Below, piece by piece: positions 1 through 11,747 of a DNA stretch of 64,000 nt. The notes beneath the pieces were generated by a model, which was not told the origin of the DNA, searched no databases, and was given only the letters and a program-made list of their open reading frames with translations. How positions within the stretch are numbered: the stretch's first letter is position 1; each line of letters begins with the position of its first letter. The DNA comes from Posidonia oceanica. Taxonomy: Eukaryota; Streptophyta; Magnoliopsida; Alismatales; Posidoniaceae. Where the stretch lies: positions 13,658,001 through 13,722,000 of the forward strand of contig JAZBRS010000049.1 of assembly GCA_037176725.1 (NCBI GenBank), written 5' to 3'. The translations under genes and the position numbers were made by a program.

Positions 1-859
1 TTTTGCATATAGGTCCTTTTTAAATGCACAGTAGTCTTCTGCATGCATATTTAGCTTATTGCATTGCATTTTCAACCCTGCATATTGTGAAAATTGCATG
101 TCAGTCCATTATCAGTGTTTTTAGTGCATATTTTGCATACTAAATTGCATTTTTGACCCTGCATGATTTGAAAATTACACATAGGTCCCTTGCATCCTTA
201 TAAAATCATTTAAATGCATGTTTTGACTCTGAAATTGCATTTTAGCCCCCCATGTTTGCAAAATTGCATGTAGGTCCCCCACTTGCATTCCCAGACTCCA
301 TAAGACCCTGTTTTTCTGGAAAAATTGCATTTTAGACCCCAAAGTTTTCAAAATTGCATTCTAACTTGCAACATGTTTTCAAAACCTCCCCTAATGCATA
401 CCCACTTTTAAAAATTGCATTTCAATCCCAATCCTTTGCAAAACTACATGCAACCCCCCTATTTCTCAAAACCCCCGCCTGAAAGCCCCAACCCTTTCCA
501 AACTTTTGCATTAAAACCCCCGCCTCTTTAAAAAATAGCATTTGAACCCCAGTTTTTCTAAAAATCCCCTTGTGTCTTTTCTTGCTTCCCGCATGCATTT
601 GCATTCATATAGTCTTGCATTTAGCACCTTTTGCACACACCTAAGCCCCTAGCTCCCTTTTACTTGGGAGGACCTTTTTGCACACCCTTAGGGCCTCCTG
701 AACACTTAGATCTATTCTTCTCCCCTGTTCTGGCCTCTCTGCCTTGGAGCTGCGACATCTTCCAATCCGGCCGTTGGATCTTCTCAAACAAGCTGCCCAG
801 GCAACCGTAGCAAAGCGCTCTTCAGCATGGACCAAGCAGATCTCAGATCAGGCTCCAGG

Positions 860-875
860 ATTTCCAGGTATGTCC
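860..875 (+). promoter_or_regulatory. Conserved 5' splice donor in the D LTR
   Basis: TTTCCAG|GTATGT gives a full-consensus donor with the intron starting at 868. The same site occurs at the equivalent place in LTRs A and C, and as AAG|GTAAGT in B. Conservation of a donor in otherwise diverged LTR sequence suggests a spliced leader; this is inference without RNA data. Confidence 0.45.
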
Positions 876-1319
876 TCCTGAACCCCTGCATTGCATTCGT
901 TTGCATAGCATTTGCATTATTTGCCCTGTTTTCGCTTTCTGTCTCTTTGAGCACGTAGAATAGGACCTCCCCTTTCTGTCTATCAACTCCAATCCCCGTT
1001 TCGCGTACTCTTGGGTGTTTTTTGTTGTGTTTTTCCTGGATTCACTACTTAATGCGACTTTCTTCCCCCTTTTCCACGATCCGATCGCATCGCGAGCTTT
1101 GGGCAGCATGCGAGATAGATCGTGGAACGGTTTAGTGGGAAACGGTCACAAAGAAGTGGTAATCCCTCTGTTTGCTCACTCTCCCCTTTGTAGGTCTTCA
1201 CACCTACTCTGTGTGGCCCCGAACGACGTCTGTTCTCACACACGTGCTATTTTACGCCTCCTTTTGCTCCTTCTAATCTCTTCCTTGCATTTTGCATTCG
1301 CATAGCTTTTCCGAGGTTT

Positions 1320-1650
1320 TGTTTCGCTGCTTTTGGTATCGTTTCGCGCGTTCGCTTTCGTTTTGGCACTGTTTTGCGTGCCTGCTTTGCTTTTGCGCCG
1401 TTTTGCATGCCTGCTTTGCTTTTGCGCTGGTTTGCGTGCCGTTCTCCTTCTTTTGCACCGTTTTGCGTGCCGCTCTCCTTCTTTTGCGCCGTTTTGCATG
1501 CCGCTCTCCTTCTTTTGCACCGTTTTGCGTGCCACTCTCCTTCTTCTGCACTGTTTTGCGTGCCACCTTGCTTTTCGCCCGTTTTGCGTGCTGCCTTGCT
1601 TTTCACCCGTTTTTGCGTGCCGCTCCTGTTTCTTGCCTTGTTTTGCGCGT
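1320..1650 (+). repeat. 31-bp minisatellite in the D LTR
   Basis: Units built on TTTTGCGTGCC plus a CT-rich stretch repeat every 31 bp between about 1430 and 1585 (unit starts near 1461, 1492, 1523 and 1554), with more degenerate copies on both sides. The A, B and C LTRs hold related arrays at the same place. Confidence 0.8.
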
Positions 1651-1916
1651 TTTACGCCGTTTTCCCTTGCATGTCAATCGCATTGCATGGTTTTGCCTTT
1701 GTTTTGCTTTTTCGCTTGCATTTGCATATAGGGCTGTGATGCTTACTGCCTGGAGTTCTCACGAGCTGGGTTTCGCTTGGTTCGGAACACAGACAGCGTA
1801 GCTGAGCACTTAGAGAGCATGTTTACTTCTTTGCTTTGCATCTCTCCACTTAAGAGCACACCTTGAGCATTCATTTAGGCATTCATAGGCACATAGGCAT
1901 TCAAATCTGCATTTCC

Positions 1917-2035
1917 CTGCGTATGCGAGCGTAAGCCTAGAAAGACCGATTCTCGGGCGTGTCGGGGGTGCCTAACACCTTTCCCGCGCGTAACAGGAGT
2001 CCTTGCCCTGTCTTTTGGCCCGCAATGACCATATC
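1917..2035 (+). other. Highly conserved GC-rich LTR block (D copy)
   Basis: About 115 bp around GGGCGTGTCGGGGGTGCC and AACAGGAGTCCTTGCCCTG are nearly identical in all six LTR copies in the window, whereas flanking LTR sequence is clearly diverged. Its role is unknown; a packaging, RNA-processing or RNA-structure element is possible. Confidence 0.6.
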
Positions 2036-2305
2036 ACCTTATCCTAGGCTAGAGTCATCTCATTTGCATTCATTTGCATTTGTTTTCTCTTGCATTGCTT
2101 TGCTTTGCGTTTCTTGCTTGGTTTTGCATGTTTAACCCAAGCATTTCCCCCAATTTTCCTCGTCTTCCGTTAATAGACTTGGTGGTGACTCTGATTTGTC
2201 TTATCTTCCTCTTTTCTCCTCGATTTTAAGTGTTTTCGAGTTGAGCCTCTTCCTCGGATCAAATCGCCGCTAATAGTAAGCCTGATTCCGATTGGGATTA
2301 CTACA

Positions 2306-2830
2306 GCATGTTTGAGCATTTTAGAAAGCATGCATCTTCCCATCCCTGAGTCCCACTTAGTCTAAGAAGGATGGGTCTAGTCTCTCATGCTATGGCTTCG
2401 GCGTGGGACGAGTTCGTCAGTCTGTCCCCCCTTGTCTGGGGCCATATCGGTGTTTGTAGAGGGTACAACTCACTACTATTGCATGAGTCGAGGCCACCAA
2501 CACACCACCATTTGCTGTCTGAGCTTTGGCTAGGATTAGGGACGACACCTATTTCTATGCTAAGTCAATACAACCCATACCCATGTGAGCTCGTCCGAGT
2601 AAACAACCTACTCAAGAAATGCATGGTGAGAGAGCGCATGATAGGACATTCATCTGCATGTGTGCCATACATACCACCATAACAACTTGCATAGCATCCT
2701 TGTCCAGGTTCTCACCTTACTATTATTTATGCATGTTCACAGGTAGGTGCGAGGTCCTCAGCTGGAGCTCGAGCGTTTGTCACGGGTAGCTCCCCATGGT
2801 TTTCTTTCCTCTTGGGCTGTTCGTCACCTT
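2306..2830 (+). other. Element D leader remnant
   Basis: The sequence after the LTR corresponds to the leader of A from about 12840 on, including the conserved stretch with TCTGTCCCCCC and GTAGAGGGTAC. About 700 bp, including the tRNA primer binding site that should follow the LTR end, are missing, so D can no longer prime reverse transcription. No gene is seen. A plausible splice acceptor (TTCACAG) lies near 2740. Confidence 0.65.
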
Positions 2831-3001
2831 CGACGATAGCTCGTCCTAGGACTCGTGTGTCAGTTTTTCGCCGTAGCCCTATCCTTACCCGCTCGTAGTC
2901 AGCTATGGCCCAGCATGCCAGCAAGCCTCTTCCTTCTGTTGCCTTAGAGGAGATCCCAACTTCGGTCCCTCCTACTTCTGCAGCTTCTCCTTCCCTTCAT
3001 G
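2831..3001 (+). pseudogene. gag: Element D gag N-terminal fragment
   Basis: The translation matches the start of gag in elements A and B: the same arginine-rich run with PILTRS followed by S-A-M-A-Q, then a proline- and serine-rich stretch. The ATG of the M-A-Q start is at about 2905. Only about 55 codons remain before the reading is cut at 3002 by sequence that starts like the D LTR. The rest of gag and all of pol are missing, so this is a deletion remnant and not a functional gene. Confidence 0.7.
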
Positions 3002-3902
3002 TGTAGACACCCCATTTTGACAATTTTTTTCTGGCTCCGTCTGCACAGACGCCGCGCTTGCTTCCTTGGGCGAGGACAAGCTCTTCTCGGACCCTGAGTG
3101 CTCGGAGTCCTTCCCTGTATCCTCATGCGAGGATCAACCCTTGCGTGGTTTCGCTCCGGGCGGACGATGCCCACGCTTGCTCTCCCCCTTTCTCCCCTTC
3201 TTGTTTTCCTTCCAGTTCGGCCGAAAGAGATGCCTCTTCCCTCGCGTTCTTGGAATCTTGCCCCCTTTTGCACGGCTCTGGCCGCTTGCTTGCTTCCTTG
3301 GGTGAGGACAAGCTGCATCTGTTCCCTTGCAGGCTGGCAACCCTAACTGCTCGGATGACATCCATCAACATGTCTGGCGTCGCGGGTGACAAGCACATTA
3401 GTCTTGTCCAGAGCCGCTTTTGCGCAAGTTTGGACTAGCCGCCAACTTGTCGCATTGCATTGCAACCCTTTCTGCTTTCTTTGCATTGCACCGCATCAGC
3501 ACGCATCACACTACACTGCATCGACACCCCATGCTAGATAGCTGCATTAGCATCACTTCGCATCACCATGCATTGGCACGGCACTTCCTCTTACCATATC
3601 TGCATCATGCATTGGTGCATTTTTGGTTCAACATCAGCATTGCATTGGCATTCACATCCGCATTGCATCTCTTACCATATCTGCATCATGCATTGGTGCA
3701 TTTTTGGTTGAACATCAGCATTGCATTGGCATTCATATCAGCATGGCATCAACATCCATATCTACATTCGCATCTGCATTCGCATTCGCATCTGCATTCG
3801 CATCTTGGCAATCAGTCATGATCTCCAGCATATCCATCGGATAAGTGACTCGCGCCTACAGCACCTGGCTTTCTTTGGCGTCAGGTGGGGTGCCTTTGTC
3901 AA
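3002..3902 (+). other. Element D 3' noncoding remnant
   Basis: It begins with a 21-bp exact copy of the D LTR start (3002-3022, identical to 3952-3972). Two diverged copies of a segment containing TTCCTTGGG and GAGGACAAGCT follow (near 3061 and 3291), then a tract of CATTGCAT/CATCTGCATT-type short repeats at about 3450-3810. From about 3830 it matches the region just before the A PPT. No supported coding region is seen. Confidence 0.6.
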
Positions 3903-3951
3903 CCCTGAGCCATGGTCTCGCTTCGCTTGACCTTGCTCAGGGAGGGGCATC
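3903..3951 (+). promoter_or_regulatory. Element D polypurine tract with adjacent stem-loop
   Basis: AGGGAGGGGCATC ends directly at the 3' LTR start (3952), the position of a plus-strand primer. CCCTGAGC (3903-3910) and GCTCAGGG (3935-3942) form a perfect 8-bp inverted repeat with a 24-nt spacer that overlaps the PPT. The same 40-nt arrangement occurs in A and B. Confidence 0.75.
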
Positions 3952-6112
3952 TGTAGACACCCCATTTTGACATACTCATTTGGTGGTTCTCTCTCTGGTG
4001 GCTTCAAAACCCTTTTTTAAACCTTAGACAACCCTAGAAAAACTCTAGGTATAGCACCCTTAAAACCCTATGAAAACTCTAGGTAAACCTCTCCAAAATC
4101 CTAGAAAAAACTCTAGGTAAATCTCTCCTAAAATCCTAGAAAAGCTCTAGGATATCATCTCCTGAACCCTAGGTCAGCATTTAAACCCTAGATTAGCATA
4201 GGACACTCCCATGCATGCACAACCCCAAGCCCTTCTCCTTCTTTCTTTTCTGATTATCCTTTTCTCTCTCATTATCCTCTTCTCTCTCCTCATTATCCTC
4301 TCTCTCTCTCTTTCTCCTTCTTTTCTCCTCTTTCTTTCTTCTTTTCTTGTTCTTCATGGGCCCAACAGGCCCAACCCACTCTTTCTCCTCCTCCCCCCTC
4401 CTTTTTGTTTTTCTTTATTATTTTTATTTCATTCTTATTTCCTTTTTTTCTCTCCTTCCCCCTTCCTTTATTTCTTTCCTTCTTTCTCTCTTTCTTCTTC
4501 CCTTTCTTTATTTCTTTCTCTTTTTTTTCAAAACCCAAGCCCACTCCATTTCCCTCCTTTTTCTTCCATGCAAGCCTAGCCCAATTCCCCCACCTTTCTT
4601 CCCTTTTTTCTCCCCTTCCTTATTCCTCCTTCCTTTCCCTCTTTCTTTCTTCTCTTTCCTTTCTACTTTTCCCAGCAAAGCCCAACCCACCAAGCCCATC
4701 TCTCTCCCTTCCTCCCTCTTCTTCCTTTTTCTCTCTCTTTTTCTTCTTCTTTCCTTCCTTCTCTTCTTTCTTCCACCAAATCCGGCCCAGCCCACTTCTT
4801 TCTCCTTCCCCCACTCTTCTTCCCAATTCCTCCTTCCTTCTTCTTCTTCTTTTTCTTTTATTTCTTTTTTCCTCCACGGGCCCAGACCAAGCCCAGTCCT
4901 CCTTTTCTTTTTTCTTTCTTTCCCACCTTCCTGCAGCCCACGACCCCAACACTTCTTCTCCTCCTCCTTCTCTTTTCCCTCCCAGTTTAAACACCCACCC
5001 TCTGCACTCACGAGCCACGCACAGATCTCCCTCGACTGCCACCCACCTGCACTCAGCCCCTCTCACAAGCCGCTCCTCTCCGTCGACACTCCCTCTACGG
5101 CACTTACTGCCTGGGATTTGCCACGTGACGGAGCTTCACCCTCACGACACAGACCTCCCCAGTCACTGCCACCACTTGCATTTGCCTCCTTCGAGCCCAT
5201 GCTCTGCCACCCTTCACTCGAGTGCAACTCCTCCGAACAAACCAACCATCCCAATCTCCTTCCTCACCACCTTTTAGTGCCAATTGAGAGGGAAAACCAG
5301 AGAGAACAAGAGCAGAACCCATCTTCTTCCTCCTCCTTCCAGAATTCCAGAGCCTTCTCTCGAGCACACAGCCACCCCTAGCTCCCCAAATTCCCCCATC
5401 TCACTCACCGCACACCCAGCTACTTCACCTAATCCTCAGCTCGCCTCGAAATGCCTAGCAGACCTTCTCCACCACCACAAACACCTACGTGCCACCTTGA
5501 CCCATTCCGCTCCAAAAACTCCCATTCCACTCTAGACCCCATTTCACCCCTTCTAAACCTCTCCATCACCCTCCTATGACCTCCACCAACCCGAGAAGCC
5601 ACCATGGGAGAGCCAGAGCTCTACCAGCCTCAATTGAGCCAAAAAAGACCATAGTTGACCCAAAAATCCGTATCTCAGCCATAGTGCACCAAACCAACTT
5701 TTGAGAGCATCTAGAGCACCCTTGGATCGCCGGTAACTCACCCGCGCCTCACCGCATGCTTCTCGGCCTCCCGCTCGCCTCTGCGACCTTCGGCTGTAGT
5801 AGCGAACCCACCGCACGTTGCTGTGGATATGGGGTTTTTGGTTAGGAGAAGCTTGTTGTGTCTATTTGATGCTTCCTCGTTGCCCCTTTTTTATATCCAA
5901 CTCTGTCACTCCACAGGTGACAGAATTGGTGTGATCGCCACTCTCGGTTCGCTTTCGCTGGCCCTCGAGACGCCTTGGGAGATGTAATATGGTTGTGGGT
6001 TCTGCTACCTTGGGACAACGCTTGCGTTGCCCAAGGGTGCCCGTGCTTGGTGAGTTTCTTTTTTCTCTTCTTTTCCTTGCAAAACAGATTTTAAAGCTGC
6101 GGATTAATAAAG
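3952..6112 (+). mobile_element. Element D, 5' part of the 3' LTR, interrupted by element E
   Basis: It starts TGTAGACACCCCATTTTGAC directly after the PPT. In order it holds an ACCCTAG-rich start, a long polypyrimidine tract with GGGCCCAACAGGCCC words, and a CT/CA-rich region like the one at 8000-9500 in the A LTR. A G|GTGAGT splice donor is at 6050. Homology to the later LTR parts (as in 1-2305) is absent because the LTR is cut near 6112 by the - strand element E; the remainder should lie beyond the right edge of the window. Long open frames such as 4347-5381 are low-complexity artefacts. Confidence 0.6.
4240..4930 (+). repeat. Polypyrimidine low-complexity tract in the D LTR
   Basis: About 700 bp of almost pure C/T on the + strand, broken by short purine islands built on GGCCCA and AAGCCCA. 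It opens spurious long frames on both strands. Confidence 0.8.
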
Positions 6113-6279
6113 TGTAGTATATGATTCAAAACAAATTGAAAATTAACATAAAATGAAAGGAGGAATACTTACCCGAGGGGTTTTATGCCCATGGTTGCAA
6201 CTAAGTATGACTATGCCTAGCTACAATAATATATGAAATGAAATGCTTTGCTATATTATGAATTTAAACATATGATATG
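6113..6279 (-). mobile_element. Element E 3' LTR, fragment 1 (LTR end, U5 side)
   Basis: Read on the - strand this ends ...CATATACTACA at 6113, a usual LTR end. It is joined in the pre-insertion state to 56782-56808 and 62440-63198. The right edge at 6279 is certain, because the ATATG target duplication of B follows. The left edge rests on the CTACA motif alone, since the E target duplication cannot be checked here. Confidence 0.45.
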
Positions 6280-6363
6280 TGTAGTAATCCCAGTGTTCGG
6301 ATCGTCCATGCACGTTGCCAAAGCTCGCGTGCACCGATCAGAATCAGGCTCACTATTAGCGGC
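6280..6363 (-). mobile_element. Element B 3' LTR, terminal 84 bp (cut off by element A)
   Basis: It begins TGTAGTAATCCCAGTG on the + strand, as the right B LTR does at 50985, and continues to ATTAGCGGC. The uninterrupted sequence is seen in the right LTR around 50985-51070, which gives the empty-site proof for the A insertion. Confidence 0.92.
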
Positions 6364-8237
6364 TGTTGACACCCCATCTTGGCAGGCTTGGACCACTTGG
6401 AGCCCTCCTAGTGATTGCTGGACTCAAACCCAAACAAACCAAACCCTAACCCTCTTCTTTACCCTTCAAAACCAGCCAACTTGACCTAAGCCTTTACCCC
6501 TCTTCCCAAGCTCAAAACCTAACCAAAATCCATAGGAAAACCCACCAACACCCACTTAGCAAACCTACCCAAGAACTTAGAAACTTTCAAACCTAGACCA
6601 TTCCCAAAAACCCTAGAAAATCTAGGTAAAACTACCCTTTTTCTACACCTCAAAATCCCTCCAAAACCTTCTTAGAATCAAACCAAAACTTCAGAACCAA
6701 CACCTCAAACCCTAGACTGCCCACTCACCAATTTTCATCCCATTCCAAGACCTTTAAGACCTCCATTCACTCAAATTATCCTTTTCTTTCTCCGGGATTA
6801 TCATTTTCTCTCTCCTCTCTCTCTCCTGATTATCATCTCTCTTTTCATCCCCTCCTTACCCTTTCTCTGGTATGGCTGTGGGCCCTCTTTGTGCTTCTGT
6901 CCTTCCTCTATCTTATTCCTATTTTTACTTTATTTTTAACACTTTCCCTAATTTTCAAAAAATCCTTTTCCTTCAACTCATCTCTTTTCCCTTTATTCTT
7001 CCTTTTTCCCTTCTCTTCTTCTTTCTCTTTTCCCCTTTCTTTCTCTTGCAAAAATCCATAAAAACCCCTAAAAATCTGTAAAACCGCAAAACATAAGAGA
7101 AACAAATCAGAACCCTAAGAAAAACAATTAAAAAACATTAAACACGCAATTAAAAACCTAAACTTAACTAAATCAAGCTAAAAAGGAAAACCAAGCATGT
7201 AAGCTAAAAAATGCAAAACAAATCAAAAGAAAGCACTGAAAAATCAAGAAAAAAACTAAAATGAAATCAGAATCCACCAAGAGTAAAAACCCCATCAGAA
7301 GAATTAAAAAACAAACCCTAAAAAGAAGAATCAAAAAACAAACATTAAAACAAGTAATTAAAGAAGCAAAAGACTTAACCTAACAAACCTAAGAAAAAAC
7401 AAATTAAAAAAACTTAATTAAAAGGAAAAGAAAAACACATTTAAAAGACCTAAAAACACCTAATCAGACAAGAGAAACCTAACTAAAAACTTCAAGAAAA
7501 ATCAACAAATAAAAATCAAGGCATAATTTAAAAGACTTAAGAAAGAAAAAACCCTAAGGAGACTAAAACTTAAAACCCTAAAAACAACCCTGGTTAATAC
7601 GAAAATAAATCCTAAAAAATCCTAATCAATATCCTAAGTGTCCAACAAGGGAAGCACAATATTTAAAACAATTTAAAAAAGGTTTAACAAACATTTAATC
7701 AAGTGAAAACTAATTAAAAGCAAAACCAAAACCCTAAAACCCTAATCAAGCCCAAAACACATTAATCAACCCAAAATGGCCATTAAAAAATTTAATTAAA
7801 ACCCTAATTCACATCACAACCTTTCTAGTATTTTTATTTATTTTTAGTTCCTTTTTACTAATTTTATTTCCCCATTCCACCCTCTCTTCTTTCTTACTTC
7901 TCTTTTTCTTTCTTTCCTTTCCTTACTGGGCCCAATCCGGCCCGTTTTTCTTTTTTCTTTTATTTCTTTTTCCTTCGGCCCACAGTCCGGCCTCCTTCTT
8001 CCTTCTTCTTCCTCAACCTTCTATGTTTTCCACCATTTTTCTCCTGCGAGCAGCTGCTGCAGTATTCCCTCCTACGTTCGAATTTGAGCTTCCATCCAAT
8101 CAGCACCAGAGCTCGCCGCTTCACCTCCATCTCAGCGTCTTTTCCGGAGGCATTCATTGCCGGCCGACATCCATCGCGTCTGCTGCAGTGCCGCCGGTGG
8201 ATTTCAAATCTTCTAGCGCGCCAGCAACCGGCCTCCA

Positions 8238-8250
8238 CCAGATATAAGCT
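8238..8250 (+). promoter_or_regulatory. Candidate TATA box of the element A LTR
   Basis: CAGATATAAGC, followed within about 60 bp by purine-rich leader-like sequence. The 3' LTR copy is at 29961-29971, and the solo LTR C has GATAAAAA at the aligned place (60535-60542, - strand). Placement is by motif and alignment only. Confidence 0.3.
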
Positions 8251-9203
8251 GCCCTTCCTTCATTTCCATCAGTTGGCAACAATCATCAGCGGGAGAAAAA
8301 TCAGAGAGAATCCAGAGAGAGCAGACCTCAGAGCCCAATTCCAGAAGCCAGAATCCATTCCGTTTCTTCCACCTGAGCAGCTCCTTTCTTCTTCTCTGCC
8401 TCCTCCAATTTCCAGAAAAGAGTGTGGCCAGAGGGAGTGTCTGAGAGCCACCTTTGCGTCCCAGAGAGAGCTCCCCAATTCCAGAGCATTACCCCACTGA
8501 AAATCCTCCACTTTTCTTCCTCTGATTTCAGCAAGACTTCTCCTTCTTTTTCCAGTAACCCAAACCCTGTCCAAGTCCCAATTCCTCTTCCAATTGATCC
8601 CCCAAACTCACCCAGCAACCCAGCTATCTCCCTCCACCATCCCATTGCCTTTCCACTGCACGAAACACCTTCAAATCACCCTGAACACCAACCAGAACCC
8701 AACACAACTCCCCTCAGCAATTCCCTCCACTCCAGCCCACAACCTTCTCCCAAAATCCACCCAGAGACTCACCGAACCTCCACCTTTCCAGAGCCCCCGA
8801 CCTCGAACCCAACCATCCACCACAGCTTCCAAACTCCACAACAAACACCTATCCTAACCTCAGACCAAAATCGGACCCAACTCCCAAACTCACTCCACAC
8901 CTTCCAGAAACCCTTTCCAACCATCCAAATCCCTTCTCCAGACCCCCAGCAACCTCCCGGAGGGTTCCTTTCCACCGGACGAGCAGTAGACAAGGCCCCC
9001 CACCTCCGGCAGTAACCTAAGGACCCAAAAAATTCATTTCTCCGCTTGAGCTGCAGAAACTCCGTCCGATCACCCAGGGAGCTCCGGAAGGTCACCCTGA
9101 GGAAGTCCCAGCCACCGCGAGCCGCTGGAGATCGCCGCTGCAACCAGACAAGCGTCGCCGGCCAGCTCCGACACTGCTGAGGTCGGGAGGACGCACTAGA
9201 CGC

Positions 9204-9218
9204 GAAGACAGGTATTTC
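9204..9218 (+). promoter_or_regulatory. Candidate splice donor 1 in the element A LTR
   Basis: GAAGACAG|GTATTT with the intron starting at 9212. Aligned LTR positions also hold donors: AAGAG|GTAGAT in B (36785 and 54079, - strand), GCCAG|GTAATT in C (59557, - strand) and TTG|GTGAGT in D (6050). Confidence 0.4.
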
Positions 9219-10780
9219 TTCACCTCCTCCGCTCTCTCTCCTTCCTCTGCTGCTTTTCTGCCGTCCAGAAGCAAGTCTCCGGCCTTCCTGCTCCGATCGC
9301 GACTCGCCGGACAGAGCTTCTTCTCCGGCGCCGGCCTCCGCTCTTCCCGATGCTCCAGCCAACGGAACGTCGCCCCGACGGTCCCCGGAGCTCCGCACGG
9401 ACGTCAGCTCCAGCTCCCGCCGATCAGGGCCTCCACAAGCCCCCTGTGCCGGCGGTGCTAAGGTCCGGTAGCTTACTGCTACAGTACCTACCATCGCCGG
9501 CAAGTCACTGTTCCTTTATTTTTCCAATTATAAAGTTTCTGTGTGAATATTGCATGTCTGCCTTAAGTTATTTCATTTTTGCATTCTGGTCCTTATGCCT
9601 TTTAATCTGCTTAGTTTTTAATTTAAAACCATGCAAAATTGCTTTAATTATTCCTGCTTTTCTGTATTTACATCCTAGTCCTTTTACTGTGCTGTTTAGC
9701 TGTAATTTTTTGTGTTTTAGCCCCTCTGGTTTCCATTTTTGCATATAGGTCCTGCATTAAATCAGTTCATTTAAATGCATCATTTTTACCATATAAAATT
9801 GCATTCTGTGTCCCTGCATTTCGTTGTTTTTGCATCTAGGTCCTGTGCACTGTAGTAACTTAGGTTTCATTTTTAATTTTTGCATACTGCATTGCATATT
9901 TTACCTCATGGTTTTGCATTTTTGCATGTAGGTCCATTTTAAATATGCAGTAACTGTTTTCCATGCATTTTGGCTTATTGCATTGCATTTTTAACTCTGT
10001 TTTTCCCAAAAATTGCATATCAGTCCTGTCTTCTGATTTCAGAGCATGTTTACCATATAAAATTGCATATTTGACCCCTGCATGATTCAAAAATCACACA
10101 AAGGTCCTTGCATCCTTTAAAAATCATGTAAAAAGACTGTTTTGCCCCTAAAGTTGCATCTTTGCTCCCATGTCAGCAAAATTGCATGTAGACCCTCCAC
10201 TTGCATTCCCAGACTCCCCAGAACCCTGTTTTCTGGAAAATTTGCACTTTAGACCCTAGTTTTTTCCAAAATTACCCTCTGATTTCCATTTGTTTTCAAA
10301 ACTTCTTCTGATGCATGCCCTCTTTTCAAAATAGCTTTCTGAGCCCAGTCTATTGCAAAATAAAGCCCTGCCCTCTCCTGTTTTCAAAACTCTCTCCTGT
10401 GGGCCCCATCCTTTTTGAAAATTTGCATTTAGCCCCCTTCTCTTTTCAAAAATGGCATTTGAACCTCTGTTTTTCTAAAAATTCCCCTCTTGTCTTTTCT
10501 TGCCTCTTGCATGCATCCTGCATTTATTTAGCTTTGCATTTTAGCATCCCTTTGCACACACTAAGCACCTTTTAGCTCCCCTTCACTTAGGAGGACCTTT
10601 TGCACATCCCTAGGACCTCCTGAACACCTAGATCTGTTCTTCTCCCCTGTTCTGGCCTTCCTGCCTTGAAGTTGCGATATCTTCCGATCCGGCCGTTGGA
10701 TCTTCTCAAGTAAGCTGCCCAGGCGACCGCAGCGAAGCGCTCTTCAGCATGGACCAAGCAAATCTCAGATCAGGCTCCCG

Positions 10781-10796
10781 GATTTCCAGGTATGTC
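10781..10796 (+). promoter_or_regulatory. Candidate splice donor 2 in the element A LTR
   Basis: TTTCCAG|GTATGT with the intron starting at 10790, full donor consensus. Conserved in D (868), the A 3' LTR (32512), C (58161, - strand) and, as AAG|GTAAGT, in B (35217 and 52511, - strand). A matching acceptor (TTCTGTTGTGTCAG) lies at 13271, just before gag. Confidence 0.5.
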
Positions 10797-11249
10797 CTCC
10801 TGAACTCCTGCATTGCATTCATTTGCATGCCATTTGCATAGTTTTCCTCGTTTTCGATTTCTGTCTCTTTGAGCATGTAGAATAGGACCTCCTCTTCTTG
10901 TCTATCAACTCAGATCCCTGTTTCGCGTACTCTTGGGCGTTTTGTGTTGAGTTTTCCTTGGATTCACCACTTAATGTGACTTTCTTCCCCCTTTTCCACG
11001 ATCCGATCGCATCGCGAGCTTTGGGCAGCGTGCGAGACACACCGTGGAACGGTTTAGCGGGAAATGGTCGCAAAAGAGGTGGCAATCCCCCTGTTTGCTC
11101 ACTCTCCCCTTTGTAGGTCTTCACACCTACTCTGTGTGGCCCCGAACAGCGCCTGTTCTCACACATGCGCTGTTCTGCTTCTCCTTTTACTGCTTCTAAT
11201 CCTTTCCTTGCATTTGCATTCGCACGGCTTTTTCCGAGGTTTTATTTCG

Positions 11250-11500
11250 CAGCTTTTGGCACCATTTTGCGTGCCCGCTCTCGTTGTGGCACCGTTTTGC
11301 GTGCCTGCTTTGTCTTTCGCGTCGTTTTGCGCGCTCGCCCTGTTTTTGGCACAGTTTTGCGTGCCCGTCATCGTCTTTTGCACCGATTTGCGTGCCGCCT
11401 TGCTTTCTCGCTCGTTTTGCGTGCCGACCTTGTCTTTTTGCACTGTTTTGCGCGCTTTCTTGTTTTTTGCCTCGTTTTGCGTGCTTTACGCCGTTTTCTC
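11250..11500 (+). repeat. About 30-bp minisatellite in the element A 5' LTR
   Basis: Degenerate units built on GTTTTGCGTGCC repeat at roughly 29-31 bp. It is the short counterpart of the longer arrays in B. The copy in the 3' LTR is at about 32972-33222. Confidence 0.7.
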
Positions 11501-11747
11501 TTGCATGTCGGTCGCATTGCATGGTTTTGCCGTTGTTTTGCTTTTTCGCTTGCATTTGCATATAGGGCTGTGATGCTTACTGCCTGGAGTTCTCACGAGC
11601 CAGGTTTCGCCCGGTTCGGAACACAGACAGCGTAGCTGAGCACTTAGACAGCACGTTTACTTCCTTGCCTTGCATCTCTCCACTTAGAGCACACCTTGAG
11701 CATTCATTTAGGCATTCATAGGCACATAGGCATTCAATCCTGCATTT

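Larger units (their letters stand above)
1..2305 (+). mobile_element. Element D, 3' part of the 5' LTR (Tat/Ogre-like)
   Basis: This stretch matches, segment by segment and with moderate divergence, the last 2.4 kb of the element A LTR (about 9735-12137). It has a tract rich in GCATTT and AGGTCC words, a conserved splice donor, a minisatellite, a highly conserved GC-rich block, and an end in GGGATTACTACA at 2305. The start of the LTR lies beyond the left edge. No coding region is supported; open frames here are products of the repeats. The partner 3' LTR starts at 3952, but the two visible parts do not overlap in sequence, so their divergence cannot be measured in this window. Confidence 0.8.

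Noticed and set aside
4347..5381. 344-codon frame rich in Phe, Ser, Pro and Leu, with an antisense Lys/Glu-rich frame.
   Set aside because: Pure product of the polypyrimidine tract of the D LTR.
7730..7765. Telomere-like AAACCCTAAAACCCTAA words in LTRs (also 29450-29485, and ACCCTAG words at 4020-4200).
   Set aside because: Only a few imperfect units within LTR sequence; not an interstitial telomere array.
8769..9503. 244-codon antisense frame, repeated at 30491-31216, with similar frames in B (54270-54935) and C.
   Set aside because: It occurs because the LTR is duplicated; it is GC/CT-rich without recognisable domain, and the homologous B and C regions do not keep the frame.
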